Shown here piece by piece: positions 26,357 through 35,885 of a stretch of 64,000 nt of DNA. The translations under genes and the position numbers were made by a program. The stretch's first letter is position 1. Every line of letters starts with the position of its first letter. A model generated the notes under the pieces. That model ran no database searches, had not been told where the DNA came from, and saw only the letters and a list, made by a program, of their open reading frames with translations. Source of the DNA: Haloarcula litorea (GTDB lineage Archaea > Halobacteriota > Halobacteria > Halobacteriales > Haloarculaceae); NCBI RefSeq assembly GCF_029338195.1, contig NZ_CP119779.1:1-64000 (forward strand). Direction: 5' to 3'.

Positions 26357-27084
26357 AGTTCCCGGGCCATCATCGTCTCGTCGACGTACTCGTCGCCGAA
26401 CTTGTAGTGGTCCTCGCGGACGGCCTCGATCTCCCAGCCGTGGTCCTCGAGGAACTCGATGGCCGCCCCGTTGGTCGCCGGGATCGAGTTGTACAGTTTC
26501 TCGTAGCCGTGTTCGTCGGCCCACTCCGTGCCCCGTTCCAGCAGCCGTTCGCCGATCCCCTGCCCGCGGTACTGGACGAGCACGCCCAGCGTCAACTGTG
26601 CGGTGTGGCTCAGCTTCTCGGTCTCGGGGTGTTCGAGGTGGACCCAGCCGACCACGTCGTCGTCGACGCAGGCCACGAAGAAGATGCGCGACTCCACGTC
26701 GTTGTGCCGGAGCAGGACCCCCTCGGAGTCGATGATGTCGGCCACCGTCTCCGCGTCGACGTACTCCCCGCTGCCGATCGCGGCCCGGATGGCCCCGACC
26801 AGCCCGGTCAGGTCCTCCTGGCGGGCCTGCCGGATGGTGAACTCCACGGACTCGGTCTCGAAGGCCTCCTCGCCGGGGTCCTCGTACGCGACCCTGAGTT
26901 CGTCCCCGTCCCGCTCCAGCATCCCGTCGCGCTGGAGGATCGCCACGTGGTGGCCGAAGGGCCGTGGCTCGATGTTGAGCGCGCGCCGGACCTCGTCGGC
27001 CGACGCCGTCCCGTGTGACTCGACGTAGTCGTAGATGTCGCGGCGGTCCGTGTGGTCGAACTGCAGTGGTTCCGTCAGCTCCAT
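26353..27084 (-). CDS. GNAT acetyltransferase with N-terminal winged helix
   Basis: This 243-residue protein has two parts. Residues 1-75 form a small winged-helix-like domain (HGTASADEVRRAL, then HHVAILQRDGML). Residues 80-243 form a GNAT N-acetyltransferase with the acetyl-CoA motif QYRGQGIGERLL. It may acetylate a small molecule or protein and sense DNA or a partner through the winged helix; the substrate is unknown. The ATG at 27084 is preferred to one 13 codons upstream because a TATA box (27106-27114) lies 26 bases before it. Confidence 0.85.
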   Translation of the reverse strand: MELTEPLQFDHTDRRDIYDYVESHGTASADEVRRALNIEPRPFGHHVAILQRDGMLERDGDELRVAYEDPGEEAFETESVEFTIRQARQEDLTGLVGAIRAAIGSGEYVDAETVADIIDSEGVLLRHNDVESRIFFVACVDDDVVGWVHLEHPETEKLSHTAQLTLGVLVQYRGQGIGERLLERGTEWADEHGYEKLYNSIPATNGAAIEFLEDHGWEIEAVREDHYKFGDEYVDETMMAREL

Positions 27085-27105
27085 GTGTGATGTTACCACG
27101 ACACT

Positions 27106-27114
27106 GCATATAGG
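27106..27114 (-). promoter_or_regulatory. TATA box of the GNAT gene
   Basis: The minus strand reads CCTATATGC, centred 26 bases before the ATG at 27084. It decides the start codon. Confidence 0.5.
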
Positions 27115-27153
27115 GTTTGTCACTATCGTCCGGTTACTTTCGGAAGACGACCC

Positions 27154-27513
27154 CTACCGGTCGGGAACGCCGGTGAGCACGGTCGCGACGTCGCGGACGT
27201 CGTGGGTGTCGACGAGCAGTTCGGCGGCGGTGCGGATGGAGAACTCCCCGTCGAGGTCGACGCCGTAACAGGCGGCGTACAGTTCGAGCCACCGGTTCAG
27301 CGTCGCCTCCAGGCGGTCGAACTCCGACTCGCCGAAGCGGGCCCAGGTGTCGCCGGTCCGGGCCTCGCAGTACAGCGACACCGTCGGGCCGACACCCTCG
27401 CGGAGCAGTTCCAGCGCGCGCTCCTCGTCGGGCGGGTCCGGGTCCAGCGACTCCGCCCGCTCGTCGGCCCGCCGCTCCAGCGCCCGGATGCGGTCGTGGA
27501 ACTGGTGGCTCAC
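27154..27513 (-). CDS. conserved hypothetical protein at the end of the ETF operon
   Basis: This 119-residue soluble, mainly helical protein is acidic at both ends. No motif points to a function. It starts with GTG (27513), seven bases after the FixC stop on the same strand, so it belongs to the electron-transfer-flavoprotein operon and may be an accessory factor. I do not recognise the family. Confidence 0.6.
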   Translation of the reverse strand: MSHQFHDRIRALERRADERAESLDPDPPDEERALELLREGVGPTVSLYCEARTGDTWARFGESEFDRLEATLNRWLELYAACYGVDLDGEFSIRTAAELLVDTHDVRDVATVLTGVPDR

Positions 27514-27519
27514 CGCCGC

Positions 27520-29178
27520 TCACCCCTGCTCGAACTCGACGCCCTTCCCGCCGGCGGGGTGATCCCAGTCCGTGTCGGCGACGACCGCACAGGTGCCACA
27601 CTCGACGCAGGGCTGGGTGTCGAGGCTGACGAGGTGCTCCTCGTGGCCGTTCGTCTCGACCATCTCGTCGCGGTAACAGCCCCCGCCGAAGTCCTTGGCG
27701 CTGACCGGACAGGCCGTGACCGCGGTGCCCGACGCCTCGAAGGAGTTGTCAAGCAGCTGAATGTGTGGCTCGCCCACGTCGTAGGTCAGGTCGCCGATGC
27801 GGTCGTCCAGCTCCGGCGGCTCCACGCGGTTCTCGTCGGTGACCCGCTCGCCGAGTTCCTCGGCGATGACCGTCGGCAGCGTCACGTACGGCAGCTTGGT
27901 GTCCGGGATCATCGAGACCAGCGTCGGCGAGTTGTACGCGCGCTCGGCGAGGCCGCCGAGGTTCCGGACGGCGAACCGACCGACCGCCGACTCCGCCAGC
28001 GTGTTCGTGACGTCGTCGATCGGGCCGACCTCGCCGAGCTTCCCGACCACGTCGTAGCCGGTCGGTCGGAGCTTGTCCATCACGCCCTCGTCGTGGAGTT
28101 TGCGCTCGTAGTACTCGCCGGCGCTGTGAGGGTCGCCCCGCGATCGAGCCTCGACGAACGCCTCCGCGGCCAGCGCCCCCGCGGTGACGGCGTGGTTCAT
28201 CCCCTTGATGATCGGCCCCTGGGCCTGCATCTGCCCGGCGGCGTCGCCGACCAGTACCAGCCGGTCCCTGTGTGGCGACTCGTGGGCCACCTTCTTCGAG
28301 TCGGGGACGAGCTTGGCGCTGTACTCCAGTTCGCGGTAGTCGTCGCCGAGCCACTGGGCCAGCAGCGGGTGGGTCAGCAGGCTGTCGAGCAGCTCCTGGG
28401 GCTCGGCGCGCTCGTCGGCGATGGAGTCGAGGTGAAAGACCGTGCCGATCGAGAGCGACGCCTCGTTGGTGTAGAGGAACCCCCCGCCCCGAACGCCGTC
28501 GAACAGGTCCCCCGAGAACAGGTGGGCGACGCCCTCGTCGTCGTCGACGTCGAACCGCTCGTTGACGAGGTCGGGGTCCATCTCCGCGACGGCCTTGACG
28601 CCCTGGAACCACTCCTCGGGGTCCTCCCAGTCCATCAGGCCGGCGTCCCGCGCCAGCTCGGAGTTGACGCCGTCGGCCGCGACGACGAGGTCCGCCTCGA
28701 TCGGATCGATCTCCTCACAGGTGACGCCGACGATCTCGCCTTTCTCCCGGAGCAGGCCGGTGGCGTGGACCTCCGTCAGCAGGCCGCCGCCGGTCTCGCG
28801 GGTCAGCTCGTGGACCCGCCGGGCGAGCCAGGAGTCCATCTTCCGGCGGAGCACCGAATCGGCCCACTCCGTGTCGTGGTGGTGGAGGTCGCCGATGTCG
28901 AAGGTCTTCACCTTGTCCCCGGCGATGTTGTGGATGTAGTTCTCCGTCGCGGGCCGCTCCGTGGCCTCCTCGCGGAAGTCCGGGAACAGGCCGTCGATGG
29001 TGTAGGGGGCGGACTCCTCGGCGTAGATGAGCCCGCCGGAGACGTTCTTCGAGCCGGCGTCGACCCCCCGTTCGAGGACGAGTGTCTCGACACCGTTGTT
29101 GGCGAGCGTCGCCGCCGCCGCGGCCCCGCCGGGGCCACAGCCGACGACGACGGCCTCGTAGTGCTCGTGGTCAGTCAT
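27520..29178 (-). CDS. fixC: electron-transfer-flavoprotein:quinone oxidoreductase (FixC type) with FixX-like tail
   Basis: This 552-residue FAD enzyme passes electrons from FixAB (ETF) to the quinone pool, or the reverse in bifurcating systems. The N-terminus has the dinucleotide fold VVVGCGPGGAAAA, the second FAD motif is LVLVGDAAGQMQ near 300, and the C-terminal 90 residues hold the iron-sulfur part with CVECGTC, equivalent to the separate FixX protein. The ATG at 29178 overlaps the end of fixB and is chosen over an upstream in-frame start for that reason. It acts at the inner face of the membrane. Confidence 0.92.
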   Translation of the reverse strand: MTDHEHYEAVVVGCGPGGAAAAATLANNGVETLVLERGVDAGSKNVSGGLIYAEESAPYTIDGLFPDFREEATERPATENYIHNIAGDKVKTFDIGDLHHHDTEWADSVLRRKMDSWLARRVHELTRETGGGLLTEVHATGLLREKGEIVGVTCEEIDPIEADLVVAADGVNSELARDAGLMDWEDPEEWFQGVKAVAEMDPDLVNERFDVDDDEGVAHLFSGDLFDGVRGGGFLYTNEASLSIGTVFHLDSIADERAEPQELLDSLLTHPLLAQWLGDDYRELEYSAKLVPDSKKVAHESPHRDRLVLVGDAAGQMQAQGPIIKGMNHAVTAGALAAEAFVEARSRGDPHSAGEYYERKLHDEGVMDKLRPTGYDVVGKLGEVGPIDDVTNTLAESAVGRFAVRNLGGLAERAYNSPTLVSMIPDTKLPYVTLPTVIAEELGERVTDENRVEPPELDDRIGDLTYDVGEPHIQLLDNSFEASGTAVTACPVSAKDFGGGCYRDEMVETNGHEEHLVSLDTQPCVECGTCAVVADTDWDHPAGGKGVEFEQG

Positions 29179-30826
29179 CGCTGACCTCCCCCATCGCCGC
29201 GGCGAGTTCACCCTGCTCGACGGCCTCGGTCAGGCGGGGCAGGACCTCGAACAGATCGCCCTGGACGAAGTAGTCCGAGAAGTCCCGGATGTCGGCCTCC
29301 GGGTCGGTGTTGACGGCGATGATCGTGTCGGACTCGTCGCAGCCGACCTTGTGCTGGATGGCCCCGGAGATGCCCGCCGCGATGTAGACGTCTGGCTCGA
29401 CCTCCTGACCTGACTCGCCGATCTGTCGCTCCTCGGAGACGTACTGCTCGACGTGGCCGTCGAAGGCGTACGAGGAGGTGATGACCCCGCGCGAGAGCCC
29501 GAGGTCCGCGTCCTCGAAGGCGTCGACGAGGTCCAGCGCCAGTTCGATCCCCTCCGTCGGGTCGTCGCCGATGCCGCGCCCGACCGCCACGACCACGTCG
29601 TTGCCGGTGAGGTCGACCCCGCCCGAGAGCCGGTCGTGCTCCGTGACGTCGACCTGGAACCAGTCCTCGTCCAGGTCCATCTCGTAGTCGACGACCTCGG
29701 CCTCGCGTTCGGGGTCCGGGTCCGGGAGGTCGAAACTGCCCGGGATGACCGACGCGCCCTGCGGGTGGAAGTCCCGGTTGGGCTTGTCGATACAGAGGAT
29801 CGTCGAGTACTCGAACCCGGAGAAGTCCGGCCGCTTCATGTGGAGGACGCGCTCGAACTCCTTCTTGTCGCCGGCCTCGCCGACCTTCGCGGGGTTCGAG
29901 ATCATCTCGTTCTCGATGTACAGCCCCGAGCAGTCCGAGGCCAGCCCGGAGTCGAGCGCCCCCTGCACGAGTGCCGAGAGGTCCCGGCCGTTGTTCGTCG
30001 CGGGGAACAGCGTGTAGCGTGGCTCGTGGTAGTCCTTCCAGTCGACCTCCTCGTGGCCCTCGCTCGCGAGGTCCCCGCCGGCCCGCATCACGTCCACGAC
30101 GATCTCGGTGTAGGGCGTGTGCCGGAAGCGTTCGAGACGGTCGTCCTCGTGGGTGACGACGAGGTCCGCGCCGTACGCGATCACGTCCTCGACGTGCTCG
30201 CTGGCCTCGTCGCCGACGAGGACGGCCACGACCCGCTCGTCCTCGTCGTAGTCGTCGTTGTACTCGTCCATCAGCCGGCGGGCCTTCCCGAGCATCTCCT
30301 TCGAGACGTCGATCAGTTCTCCGGCCTGGGTCTCGCAGTAGACCCACATGTCGCGGTACTCCGCGCCCGCGGTCCCCTCGACCCACCGCTTGTCGCTGGT
30401 CGGGTGGTCGAGCTCGGGGTACTTCTCCTCCGGCGGGACGTACTCGACCTCTTCGCCGTCGTCCTCGCTGCCCTCGACGGACTCGATGCGGTTCTCGATC
30501 TGCGTGATGGCCGACGATCGGTCCTCGCCCTCGCGTTCGCGTTCGAGGACGTCCCGGAGCACGTCCGGGTCGTCGACGTCCCGGACCATGTTCGCGATGT
30601 CCGCGACCGTCAGCTCCGACAGGTCGACCGTCGACGGGTCGATCCCGTCGTCGTCCTCGGCCGCGAGCTTGTCCATCCGGTCCTCGATGAGCGTCTTGAC
30701 CGGGGCGCGGTCCTCGCCCTCCTCCTCCAGTCGCAGCATCTCGCGGAGTTCGTCGGCGTCGTCGACGTCCTTGATCTTCGGTCCCAGTTCGGCGATCTCG
30801 TGTTCCGTCGGGTCGATCTCTGGCAT
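29171..30826 (-). CDS. fixB: electron transfer flavoprotein alpha subunit (FixB) with N-terminal extension
   Basis: This 551-residue protein is much longer than the usual 320. Residues from about 155 on are ETF alpha: an N-terminal domain with GDEASEHVEDV, then the FAD-binding domain with AVGRGIGDD, SRGVITSSYAFDG and the C-terminal ISGAIQHKVGC. The first 155 residues are an acidic extension with two copies of a helical module. Each contains a VDDxDxLR helix, an EGEDR turn and an IExR helix, at about residues 18-54 and 80-115. FixA and FixC flank it with overlaps of a few bases. Confidence 0.92.
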   Translation of the reverse strand: MPEIDPTEHEIAELGPKIKDVDDADELREMLRLEEEGEDRAPVKTLIEDRMDKLAAEDDDGIDPSTVDLSELTVADIANMVRDVDDPDVLRDVLEREREGEDRSSAITQIENRIESVEGSEDDGEEVEYVPPEEKYPELDHPTSDKRWVEGTAGAEYRDMWVYCETQAGELIDVSKEMLGKARRLMDEYNDDYDEDERVVAVLVGDEASEHVEDVIAYGADLVVTHEDDRLERFRHTPYTEIVVDVMRAGGDLASEGHEEVDWKDYHEPRYTLFPATNNGRDLSALVQGALDSGLASDCSGLYIENEMISNPAKVGEAGDKKEFERVLHMKRPDFSGFEYSTILCIDKPNRDFHPQGASVIPGSFDLPDPDPEREAEVVDYEMDLDEDWFQVDVTEHDRLSGGVDLTGNDVVVAVGRGIGDDPTEGIELALDLVDAFEDADLGLSRGVITSSYAFDGHVEQYVSEERQIGESGQEVEPDVYIAAGISGAIQHKVGCDESDTIIAVNTDPEADIRDFSDYFVQGDLFEVLPRLTEAVEQGELAAAMGEVSDD

Positions 30827-30828
30827 TG

Positions 30829-31683
30829 TCAGTCACCCGCCGCGTACGGCGTGAGTTCGTCGAGCAGCGGTTCCATCTCGGCCTCGTCGTCGGCGTCGAT
30901 CATCGTGGCCTCCCGTTCGGAGGGGGCCTTCGGGATGGGGTCGACGCCGGCGACGATGGTCGGCGAGCCGTCCAGCCCGATGTAGTCCGGGTCGAGGTTC
31001 AGGTCCTCGTGGTCCCAGACGGTGAGGTGGTCCTCGTACGCCTCGGCCCGCTCCTGTGTCTGTTCGCGCAGGTCCTTGTGTTCGAGGCGGTGGCTCGCTT
31101 TCCGGTAGGTCGGCTCGAACTCCGGGTCGGCGACGACGAAACAGGGCAGCGGGGCCTCGACGGTCTCGATCTCCGAGACGTCGCCCTCGACGAGCCGTTT
31201 GGCCCGCAGGCGGCCCTCGTCGACGTCGACGTCCAGCGAGACCACGTGGGTCACGATGGGCCAGCCCAGGCAGTAGGCCGTCTGTGGCCCGGTGTGGCCC
31301 GTCTCCCCGTCGGCCGTCTTGAACCCCGCGAACACGATGTCCGGCCGCTCGTCGAGGTTCTCGATGCCGGTGGCGACGGTCATCGCCGTCGCCCACGTGT
31401 CGGCCGCCCCCATCTCCCGGTCAGAGAGGAGATAGAGGTCGTCGGCGTAGACGTCGCGCATCCCCTCCTGGAGGACTTCCTGATACCCCGGCGGCCCCAT
31501 ACTCATCAGCGAGACGTGCCCGCCGTTTCGCACCCGGGTCTGGAACGCCGCCCGGAGCGCGTGCTTGTCGTTGGGGTTCATCACGGTCGGTGTCTTCCCC
31601 CGTTCGAGGTGCCCGTCCTCGTCGAAGGACACCTGTCCCTCCCGGAAGTCCGGGACGCCCTTGGTGAGTGCTAGTGTATGCAT
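30829..31683 (-). CDS. fixA: electron transfer flavoprotein beta subunit (FixA)
   Basis: This 284-residue partner of FixB forms the ETF heterodimer that collects electrons from acyl-CoA and other dehydrogenases. Typical segments include LSDREMGAADTWATA and the GETGHTGPQTAYCLGWP stretch that lines the nucleotide site. The ATG at 31683 is chosen over one seven codons upstream because MHTLALTKGVPD aligns with the usual N-terminus. A TATA-like CATTTATG on the minus strand near 31725 suggests an own promoter besides read-through from the ferredoxin. Confidence 0.92.
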   Translation of the reverse strand: MHTLALTKGVPDFREGQVSFDEDGHLERGKTPTVMNPNDKHALRAAFQTRVRNGGHVSLMSMGPPGYQEVLQEGMRDVYADDLYLLSDREMGAADTWATAMTVATGIENLDERPDIVFAGFKTADGETGHTGPQTAYCLGWPIVTHVVSLDVDVDEGRLRAKRLVEGDVSEIETVEAPLPCFVVADPEFEPTYRKASHRLEHKDLREQTQERAEAYEDHLTVWDHEDLNLDPDYIGLDGSPTIVAGVDPIPKAPSEREATMIDADDEAEMEPLLDELTPYAAGD

Positions 31684-31806
31684 TTCTGTCACGCCCTCTG
31701 TCAACGTACCACACGACGGCGGGACATAAATGTATGTTCAGCGTAACGACTCGGGGCGGTTCCGGTACGCTCCTCTCACCCGGAGAGGGACGGGCCGGCG
31801 TGGCCC

Positions 31807-32151
<345 letters not shown>

Positions 32152-32163
32152 TCACCCACGGCA

Positions 32164-32175
32164 CTTAAATTTTCG
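32164..32175 (-). promoter_or_regulatory. promoter of the ferredoxin-FixABC operon
   Basis: The minus strand reads CGAAAATTTAAG, a strong haloarchaeal BRE/TATA arrangement, centred 33 bases before the ferredoxin ATG. Confidence 0.55.
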
Positions 32176-32184
32176 AACGGCGAG

Positions 32185-33090
32185 TCAGCGGTCGCGGCGG
32201 GTCGGGCCGTCGCGTCGCTCGGCGTCCCGCCCATCGTCCAGCGGGTCCGGGGGCGTCTCTGCCGGCGCGTCGATGTGCCCCGGACCCCCGCCGAGGTGGC
32301 GGTCGAGGAAGCCGGCGATCCGGGCGTACACGTCGTCGTAGAACGCGCCGTCGAACGGGAGCGTGTGCCCGCCCGGCATCGGCTCGTAGCGCACCTCGGT
32401 CAGCGGGCCGAGCGCGTCGGCCAGCAGCTCCGACTGGCTCGGCGGCACCACGTCGTCGTCCTCGCCGTGGAGCAGCAGCGTCGGCGGCATCCCCGCGTCG
32501 GCCTGCTCGACCGGCGAGGCGAGGTCGTACGCCTCCGGGACCGTCTCGGGGTCGTCGCCGAAGTAGTCCGCCAGGTCGTGGTCCGGGTCCTCGATCCCGA
32601 TGGCCCGGAAGTCGTAGACGCCGGAGATGCCGACGACGGCGTCGAGCGCACAGGACGCGCCCGGGAACGCCTCGGGCTCGAAGGCGGGGTCGTCGGCGGT
32701 CGCGGCGGCCAGCGTCACGAGGTTCGCCCCCGCCGAGTGTCCGACCGCGACCACGCGGGCCGGGTCCGCCCCGAACCGGTCGGCCTCCGTCCGGCACCAC
32801 TCGACGGCGGCCTTCACGTCGACCAGCGCCGCCGGGAACGTGTGCTCGGGCGCGAGTCGGTACTGCGGTTCGACGACGAGGTAGCCGTCGCTCGCGAGGT
32901 CGATGGCGTGGCGAGCGAACTCGCCCTTGTCGCCGACCGTGAACGCGCCGCCGCGGACGAGGACGGCGACCGGTTTCGGCCCTCCGGTCCCCTCGCCTTC
33001 GTACACGTCCAGGCGGAGCGTCTCGCCGTCGACCTCGCGGAACGGCACGTCCTGCTGGACCGTCACCGTCGTCGCGTCGCTGGCTGTCAC
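32185..33090 (-). CDS. alpha/beta hydrolase (esterase/lipase, BD-FAE or HSL-like)
   Basis: This 301-residue enzyme hydrolyses an ester or amide bond. The catalytic serine is in GHSAGA, the acid residue is probably in the HGEDDDVVP stretch, and the histidine is in PGGHTLPF. The oxyanion segment reads VRGGAF, so the usual first histidine of HGGG is replaced by arginine. It ends in a charged disordered tail. The GTG start at 33090 is chosen because a TATA element (33112-33120) lies 26 bases upstream, outside the coding end of CDC48. Substrate is unknown. Confidence 0.87.
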   Translation of the reverse strand: MTASDATTVTVQQDVPFREVDGETLRLDVYEGEGTGGPKPVAVLVRGGAFTVGDKGEFARHAIDLASDGYLVVEPQYRLAPEHTFPAALVDVKAAVEWCRTEADRFGADPARVVAVGHSAGANLVTLAAATADDPAFEPEAFPGASCALDAVVGISGVYDFRAIGIEDPDHDLADYFGDDPETVPEAYDLASPVEQADAGMPPTLLLHGEDDDVVPPSQSELLADALGPLTEVRYEPMPGGHTLPFDGAFYDDVYARIAGFLDRHLGGGPGHIDAPAETPPDPLDDGRDAERRDGPTRRDR

Positions 33091-33111
33091 GTCTCCGAGT
33101 GGGGCCGTCCG

Positions 33112-33120
33112 AGGTAAAAA
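33112..33120 (-). promoter_or_regulatory. TATA box of the alpha/beta hydrolase gene
   Basis: The minus strand reads TTTTTACCTC-like sequence, centred 26 bases before the GTG at 33090; it is the reason for choosing this GTG. Confidence 0.45.
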
Positions 33121-33148
33121 CGCGTCGGGGCGGGACGCCCGAGAGGCG

Positions 33149-35356
33149 TCAGCCGGACTCGGCACCGACGCTCCCGACGTCGAGCGCCTCGCGGGTCGCC
33201 GCCGACTCGACGGCGGCCTCGACCTCGTCGAGTGCCTGCTCGAAGTGGGCCGTCGTCACCTCGATGTCCGCGACGTCGCTGCCCTCCTCGACGTGCTCGC
33301 GGAGGGCCGCCGCGGCGGCCTCGCGGCAGACGGCCTCGACGTCGGCACCGACGTGGCCGTCGGTCCTGGCCGCGAGATCGTCGAGGTCCACGTCGTCGGC
33401 CAGGGGCTTGTCGCGGGTGTGGACCGCGAAGATCTCGCGGCGGGCCGCCTCGTCCGGCGCGTCGACGTGGACGTGCTGGTCCAGTCGCCCCGGACGCAGG
33501 AGCGCGTCGTCGACGAGGTCCGGCCGGTTGGTCGTCGCGATCACGACGACGTCCTCTAAGTCCTCCAGGCCGTCGAGTTCGGTCAGGAGCTGGGAGACGA
33601 CGCGCTCGCCGACGTTGGAGTCAGCGCCGCCACCGGACCGTTCCGCCGCGATGGCGTCGATCTCGTCGAAGAACACCACCGTCGGTGCGTTCTCCCGGGC
33701 CTTGCTGAACACCTCGCGGACGCCCTTCTCGGACTCGCCGACGTACTTGTTCAGCAGTTCCGGCCCCTTCACCGAGATGAAGTTCGACTGGGCCTCGTTG
33801 GCGACGGCCTTCGCCAGCAGCGTCTTCCCGGTACCCGGCGGACCGTGCAACAGTACGCCCTTCGCCGGATCGAGGCCAACGCGGTCGTAGGCCTCGTCGT
33901 GTTCGAGCGGCCACTGGACGGTCTCTCGGAGTCGTTCTTTCGCCTCCTCGAGGCCGCCCACGTCGTCCCAGGTGACGTCGGGCACCTCGACGAACACCTC
34001 TCGCATCGCCGACGGCTCGATGCCCCGCAGGGCTTCCCGGAAGTCGTCGTCGGTCACCTCGATGGCGTCGAGGACGTCGGCGTCGATCTCGTCGGCCTCG
34101 AGGTCGAGGTCAGGCCGGACCCGCCGCAGGGCGTGCATCGCGCCCTCCTTCGCGAGATTCTCGAGATCGGCCCCGACGAAGCCGTGAGTGTTCTCGGCGT
34201 AGGTGCCGAGGTCGACGTCGTCGGCGACCGGCATTCCGCGGGTGTGGATGCGCAGGACCTCCTCGCGGCCGTCCCGGTCCGGGACGCCGATCTCGATCTC
34301 GCGGTCGAACCTGCCCGGGCGACGGAGTGCCGGGTCGACGGCGTCGACGCGGTTGGTCGTCCCGATGACCGTGATCTGTCCGCGCTCGTCGAGGCCGTCC
34401 ATCAGCGAGAGGAGCTGGGCGACGACGCGGCGCTCGACGTCGCCGCTGACCTCCTCGCGCTTGGGCGCGATGGAGTCGAGCTCGTCGACGAAGACGATGG
34501 CCGGCTCGTTCTCCTCGGCCTCATCGAAGACCTCGCGGAGCTGCTCCTCGCTCTCGCCGTAGTACTTCGACATGATCTCCGGCCCGGAGATGGTCGTGAA
34601 GTGGGCGTCGATCTCGTTGGCGACGGCGCGGGCGATGAGCGTCTTGCCGGTGCCCGGCGGGCCGTGCAACAGCACGCCCTTGGGCGGCTCGATGCCCAGC
34701 GTCCCGAACAGCTCCGGGTGGCGCATCGGGAGCTCGATCATCTCACGGACCTGTTCGAGTTCGTCGTCGAGGCCGCCGACGTCCTCGTAGGTGACGCCGG
34801 GTACGTCGGCCTCGGACGGCTCGCCGCCCTCGACGTCGACAGTCCCGGTCGGGCCGTCGGCGAGGTCGACGGTCGTGTCGTCCCCGACGACGACGGGCCC
34901 GGACGGACGCGTCTCCACGACGCGGACCGGGACCCGGCGGCTGGACCGGCCCGCGACCAACCCCCCGAACGGGAGGGCGACCGTCTGCCCCGCCGTCACC
35001 GCCTGGTCGGCCAGTTCCTCGCGGACGTGCGGACCGATGTCGCCCCGGACGCTGAACTGCTCGGGGAGCGCCAGCGTGACGCGCTCGGCCGGTTCGACGG
35101 ACGCCGGTTCTGCCGTCACCCGGTCGTCGACGCTGACGCCGGCGGCCTGGCGGAGCTGGCCGTCGACGCGGACGTAGCCGCGCCCGGCGTCGCCGCGGTC
35201 GGACGGCCAGACGCGAGCGACGGCCGACCCGTCGCGGCCCGCGAGGCGGACGAAGTCGCCGCTGGTGAGCGAGCTGTCCTCCAAGACCTGCCGGTCGACG
35301 ACCGCCATCCCACTGCCCGGCTCTCGGTTCTTGAGTGGCTTGACGGTCAGCTCCAT
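33149..35356 (-). CDS. CDC48 family AAA+ ATPase
   Basis: This 735-residue unfoldase (archaeal VAT/Cdc48) extracts and unfolds proteins, often for the proteasome. The N-domain (residues 1-185) precedes two AAA modules. D1 has Walker A GPPGTGKT at 232-239 and DELDSI at 291. D2 has the same P-loop at 505-512 and DEIDAI near 565, and the arginine-finger regions are present. The ATG at 35356 gives the standard N-terminus MELTVKPLK. The small heat-shock gene lies 53 bases upstream on the same strand, so both may be expressed together in stress. Confidence 0.95.
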   Translation of the reverse strand: MELTVKPLKNREPGSGMAVVDRQVLEDSSLTSGDFVRLAGRDGSAVARVWPSDRGDAGRGYVRVDGQLRQAAGVSVDDRVTAEPASVEPAERVTLALPEQFSVRGDIGPHVREELADQAVTAGQTVALPFGGLVAGRSSRRVPVRVVETRPSGPVVVGDDTTVDLADGPTGTVDVEGGEPSEADVPGVTYEDVGGLDDELEQVREMIELPMRHPELFGTLGIEPPKGVLLHGPPGTGKTLIARAVANEIDAHFTTISGPEIMSKYYGESEEQLREVFDEAEENEPAIVFVDELDSIAPKREEVSGDVERRVVAQLLSLMDGLDERGQITVIGTTNRVDAVDPALRRPGRFDREIEIGVPDRDGREEVLRIHTRGMPVADDVDLGTYAENTHGFVGADLENLAKEGAMHALRRVRPDLDLEADEIDADVLDAIEVTDDDFREALRGIEPSAMREVFVEVPDVTWDDVGGLEEAKERLRETVQWPLEHDEAYDRVGLDPAKGVLLHGPPGTGKTLLAKAVANEAQSNFISVKGPELLNKYVGESEKGVREVFSKARENAPTVVFFDEIDAIAAERSGGGADSNVGERVVSQLLTELDGLEDLEDVVVIATTNRPDLVDDALLRPGRLDQHVHVDAPDEAARREIFAVHTRDKPLADDVDLDDLAARTDGHVGADVEAVCREAAAAALREHVEEGSDVADIEVTTAHFEQALDEVEAAVESAATREALDVGSVGAESG

Positions 35357-35409
35357 CGTTCTGCTGGAAAAGAGGCGGTCGGCGAGCGGTGCGAGCCGAC
35401 GGACCCTCG

Positions 35410-35781
35410 TCAGCCCTGGACTTCGATCTCCTTGCCGCGAGCGGTGGCACCCCTCTCGACGGGGAGACGGATCTCGAGGATGCCGTTCGTGTAGCTCGCG
35501 GCGATGGCCTCGTCGTCGACGCGTTTCGGGAACCGGAAGCGACGGTGGTAGGTCCGCCGCTGGCTCCGCTGTTCGTCGCGTCGCTCGGCGGCGATGTTCA
35601 GGACGCCGTCGTCCCACGAGACGTCGATGTCCTCGACGTCGAACCCCGGCATCTCGACGCTGAGGACGAACTCGTCGTCCTCCTCGTACAGTTCGTAGTC
35701 GTCGCTGCCTGTTTCGAAGAGCCGGTTCGGCAGGTCGAGACTCCGCATCCACGAGCTGGGGGTGTTCGTGGGCAGAGCCAT
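35410..35781 (-). CDS. small heat shock protein (Hsp20/alpha-crystallin family)
   Basis: This 123-residue chaperone holds unfolded proteins and prevents aggregation. It has a short N-terminal arm, an alpha-crystallin domain with the strand [17 protein letters not shown], and the end motif [13 protein letters not shown] with the I-x-I-like anchor. The ATG at 35781 follows a GAGGTGA ribosome site and a TATA box. It sits directly upstream of CDC48, a natural holdase-unfoldase pairing. Confidence 0.94.
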   Translation of the reverse strand: MALPTNTPSSWMRSLDLPNRLFETGSDDYELYEEDDEFVLSVEMPGFDVEDIDVSWDDGVLNIAAERRDEQRSQRRTYHRRFRFPKRVDDEAIAASYTNGILEIRLPVERGATARGKEIEVQG

Positions 35782-35824
35782 AGTGGTCACCTCGACTCCA
35801 TCCGACACTAGTCCGGCGGTTCGT

Positions 35825-35836
35825 AAAAAATATTTC
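35825..35836 (-). promoter_or_regulatory. TATA box of the Hsp20 gene
   Basis: The minus strand reads AAATATTTTTTA, very AT-rich against its surroundings, about 50 bases before the ATG, predicting a leader near 24 bases. It is probably heat-responsive, judged by the gene served. Confidence 0.5.
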
Positions 35837-35885
35837 TGATCTTGTAAGTTCGTCACAGACTGCCAGCCCACACGGGGACGGCGCG

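Noticed and set aside
29453-30985. 510-codon plus-strand frame opposite FixB
   Set aside because: Val/Asp/Leu-rich shadow of the FixB sequence; FixB itself has the ETF motifs.
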